Shown in pieces: positions 62,994 to 64,000 of a stretch of 64,000 nucleotides of DNA (position 1 is the stretch's first letter; every line of letters begins with the position of its first letter). Source of the stretch: an uncultured Roseobacter sp. (GTDB lineage Bacteria; Pseudomonadota; Alphaproteobacteria; Rhodobacterales; Rhodobacteraceae); NCBI RefSeq assembly GCF_947495275.1, contig NZ_CANLYL010000004.1:352439-416438 (forward strand). Direction: 5' to 3'. The notes under the pieces are model-generated. The model ran no database searches and was not told the DNA's origin. It was given only the letters and a program-made list of their open reading frames with translations. Made by a program: the position numbers and the translations under genes.

Positions 62994-63845
62994 TTGACGG
63001 TATTCGCGGAAGTAAAGGTCTTTGACCCTCAAACCGATGATGGTACTTGGGCCGCCTTCACAGACGGTGCAATCACAACCAATGAAATTGAGCATTTTCC
63101 CGCTTCATCTGTTCCAACTCTATTTGGTCTGGAAGAAAGCGAGTTTAGGTCCAGAGTGCGTCGCGTGATGAGCAAATGCGTTGTGTGCAACGATACATGT
63201 GTGTTTTGGGCGGGTGAAGTAACGTCGGCCAAACTTGTATGTAGAGGTTTGTTGTCTCGAAACCCTCGGACCTATGAAGACTTCATAACAACCATGATGA
63301 GTTTCCCGGAAACAATCTCTACTAGAGTTGAAATAATGTGGGTCTGTTCAAACCATGGTCTAGTAGAAACATTTGGATGGCGGACAAGCGCAATTTCCGT
63401 TTCGAAATCTGTGGAGTTTATGGGCGGCGGGTCCGGCTGGGATGATTTATTTGAAATAGATGAAAACAGTAATTTTGGCATAGATATTCAACGCCTACTC
63501 TCAGGCAAAAATCTAACTGCAATCGAATCGGCAACTATCGCAGCGGCGAGCATGCTGGACATTGAAAGACACTCACCTGAACGAGGCATTTTGGACTATG
63601 GTGGCTCTGTGGATTTAATTTCATACGGGCCGAATGGTTTTGCACGTAGTAATTTTTATGTTCTTGAGGCTGTTACTTCGAAGTCTTCTCCCATCAAAAG
63701 TTTGCAGCCAACACGTATATTTGCTTCATATGGACTAGATGGCAGGTCCGTTCTGTTATCCGGAAATCTAATTGGTATTGAAGAAAAAAACCATTCAAGA
63801 TTTCGTTCTGTGATGAAATCTTGGCAGAACCAGCAAATAGTCTAG
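62994..63845 (+). CDS. Protein of unknown function
   Basis: A 283-residue soluble protein that I do not recognise. The best start is TTG 62994, five bases after a perfect AGGAGG. A Cys pair pattern (SKCVVCNDTCVFWAGEV) and later residues CSNHGL resemble a possible metal site. The middle has WDDLFEIDENSNFGIDIQRL and the C-terminus FYVLEAVTSKSSPIKSLQP. AT-richer codon use fits an acquired gene. Confidence 0.65.
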   Translation: MTVFAEVKVFDPQTDDGTWAAFTDGAITTNEIEHFPASSVPTLFGLEESEFRSRVRRVMSKCVVCNDTCVFWAGEVTSAKLVCRGLLSRNPRTYEDFITTMMSFPETISTRVEIMWVCSNHGLVETFGWRTSAISVSKSVEFMGGGSGWDDLFEIDENSNFGIDIQRLLSGKNLTAIESATIAAASMLDIERHSPERGILDYGGSVDLISYGPNGFARSNFYVLEAVTSKSSPIKSLQPTRIFASYGLDGRSVLLSGNLIGIEEKNHSRFRSVMKSWQNQQIV

Positions 63846-64000
63846 TGATTGAGGATTTAGGCACCTCACTACCCAACTCGATAATCAGAGTTCAATACGA
63901 AGACGGCCGTTACACATACGTTGTGATCAGCCCCACCTGAGTGGTCCGTTTTGAATGTTAGTGCATGATTGGCCTTGTTGCCATCGTGATGATGGTTTCG

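Noticed and set aside
63845..63940. 31-residue open frame overlapping the stop of the gene at 62994
   Set aside because: It might be translated by coupling, but it is too short and too close to the window end to judge.

Overview
The window looks like a chromosome segment of a marine alphaproteobacterium of the Roseobacter group (Rhodobacteraceae). The grounds are the GC-rich coding style, TRAP and DMT transporters, GlxA-type and cupin regulators, and above all a complete methylated-amine locus (tmm, tdm, dmmDABC, gmaS, mgsABC, mgdABCD, tmoXWV) with the gene content known from that group. Species cannot be named from the sequence alone.

Positions 1-9.4 kb: an uncharacterised catabolic locus. 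A minus-strand operon (PfkB kinase, PhyH-type dioxygenase, DapA-family aldolase lacking the usual Tyr) diverges from a plus-strand operon (second DapA-family aldolase, GntR/FCD regulator, three-part TRAP transporter). A 13-bp perfect palindrome lies in the shared promoter. A hybrid histidine kinase follows. 9.4-11.3 kb: GNAT acetyltransferase, then an ArsR/SRPBCC/DUF1761 operon whose promoter carries two copies of a palindrome. 11.3-22.2 kb: a MocE-like Rieske ferredoxin, SDR, GntR regulator, fatty-acid-hydroxylase-type membrane enzyme, a sugar-type ABC importer, a two-component pair and an SMP-30 lactonase; together these suggest oxidative catabolism of a polyol-like compound. 22.6-28.6 kb: a 1058-residue PAS hybrid kinase, then an M20 amidohydrolase, a PLP lyase and a divergent Lrp regulator.

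Positions 28.7-58.7 kb: methylated-amine catabolism. TmoXWV imports TMAO and Tmm makes TMAO from TMA. Tdm gives dimethylamine plus formaldehyde, and DmmDABC oxidises dimethylamine to methylamine. GmaS makes gamma-glutamylmethylamide, MgsABC makes N-methylglutamate, and MgdABCD oxidises it. A FolD-like protein with altered catalytic residues and the folate-binding parts of Tdm, DmmD and MgdC take up the one-carbon units. Amt, a small membrane protein, two GlxA-type regulators, a cupin-XRE regulator, a truncated globin and a small PAS-chemotaxis protein accompany them. A CCTGNNAGG-centred motif recurs at several promoters of the cluster, with a perfect 23-bp palindrome between the cupin-XRE and glxA-type genes. 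A decayed glutamine amidotransferase gene overlaps the end of tmm.

Positions 58.8 kb to the end: the left end of an integrated element. A 47-bp fragment of the 3' half of tRNA-Asn, still followed by the tRNA terminator, marks the junction. To its right are a tyrosine integrase, an AlpA-like regulator, an H-NS-like protein and AT-richer genes of unknown function, one with an acyl-carrier-like domain lacking its serine. The right end of the element is outside the window.
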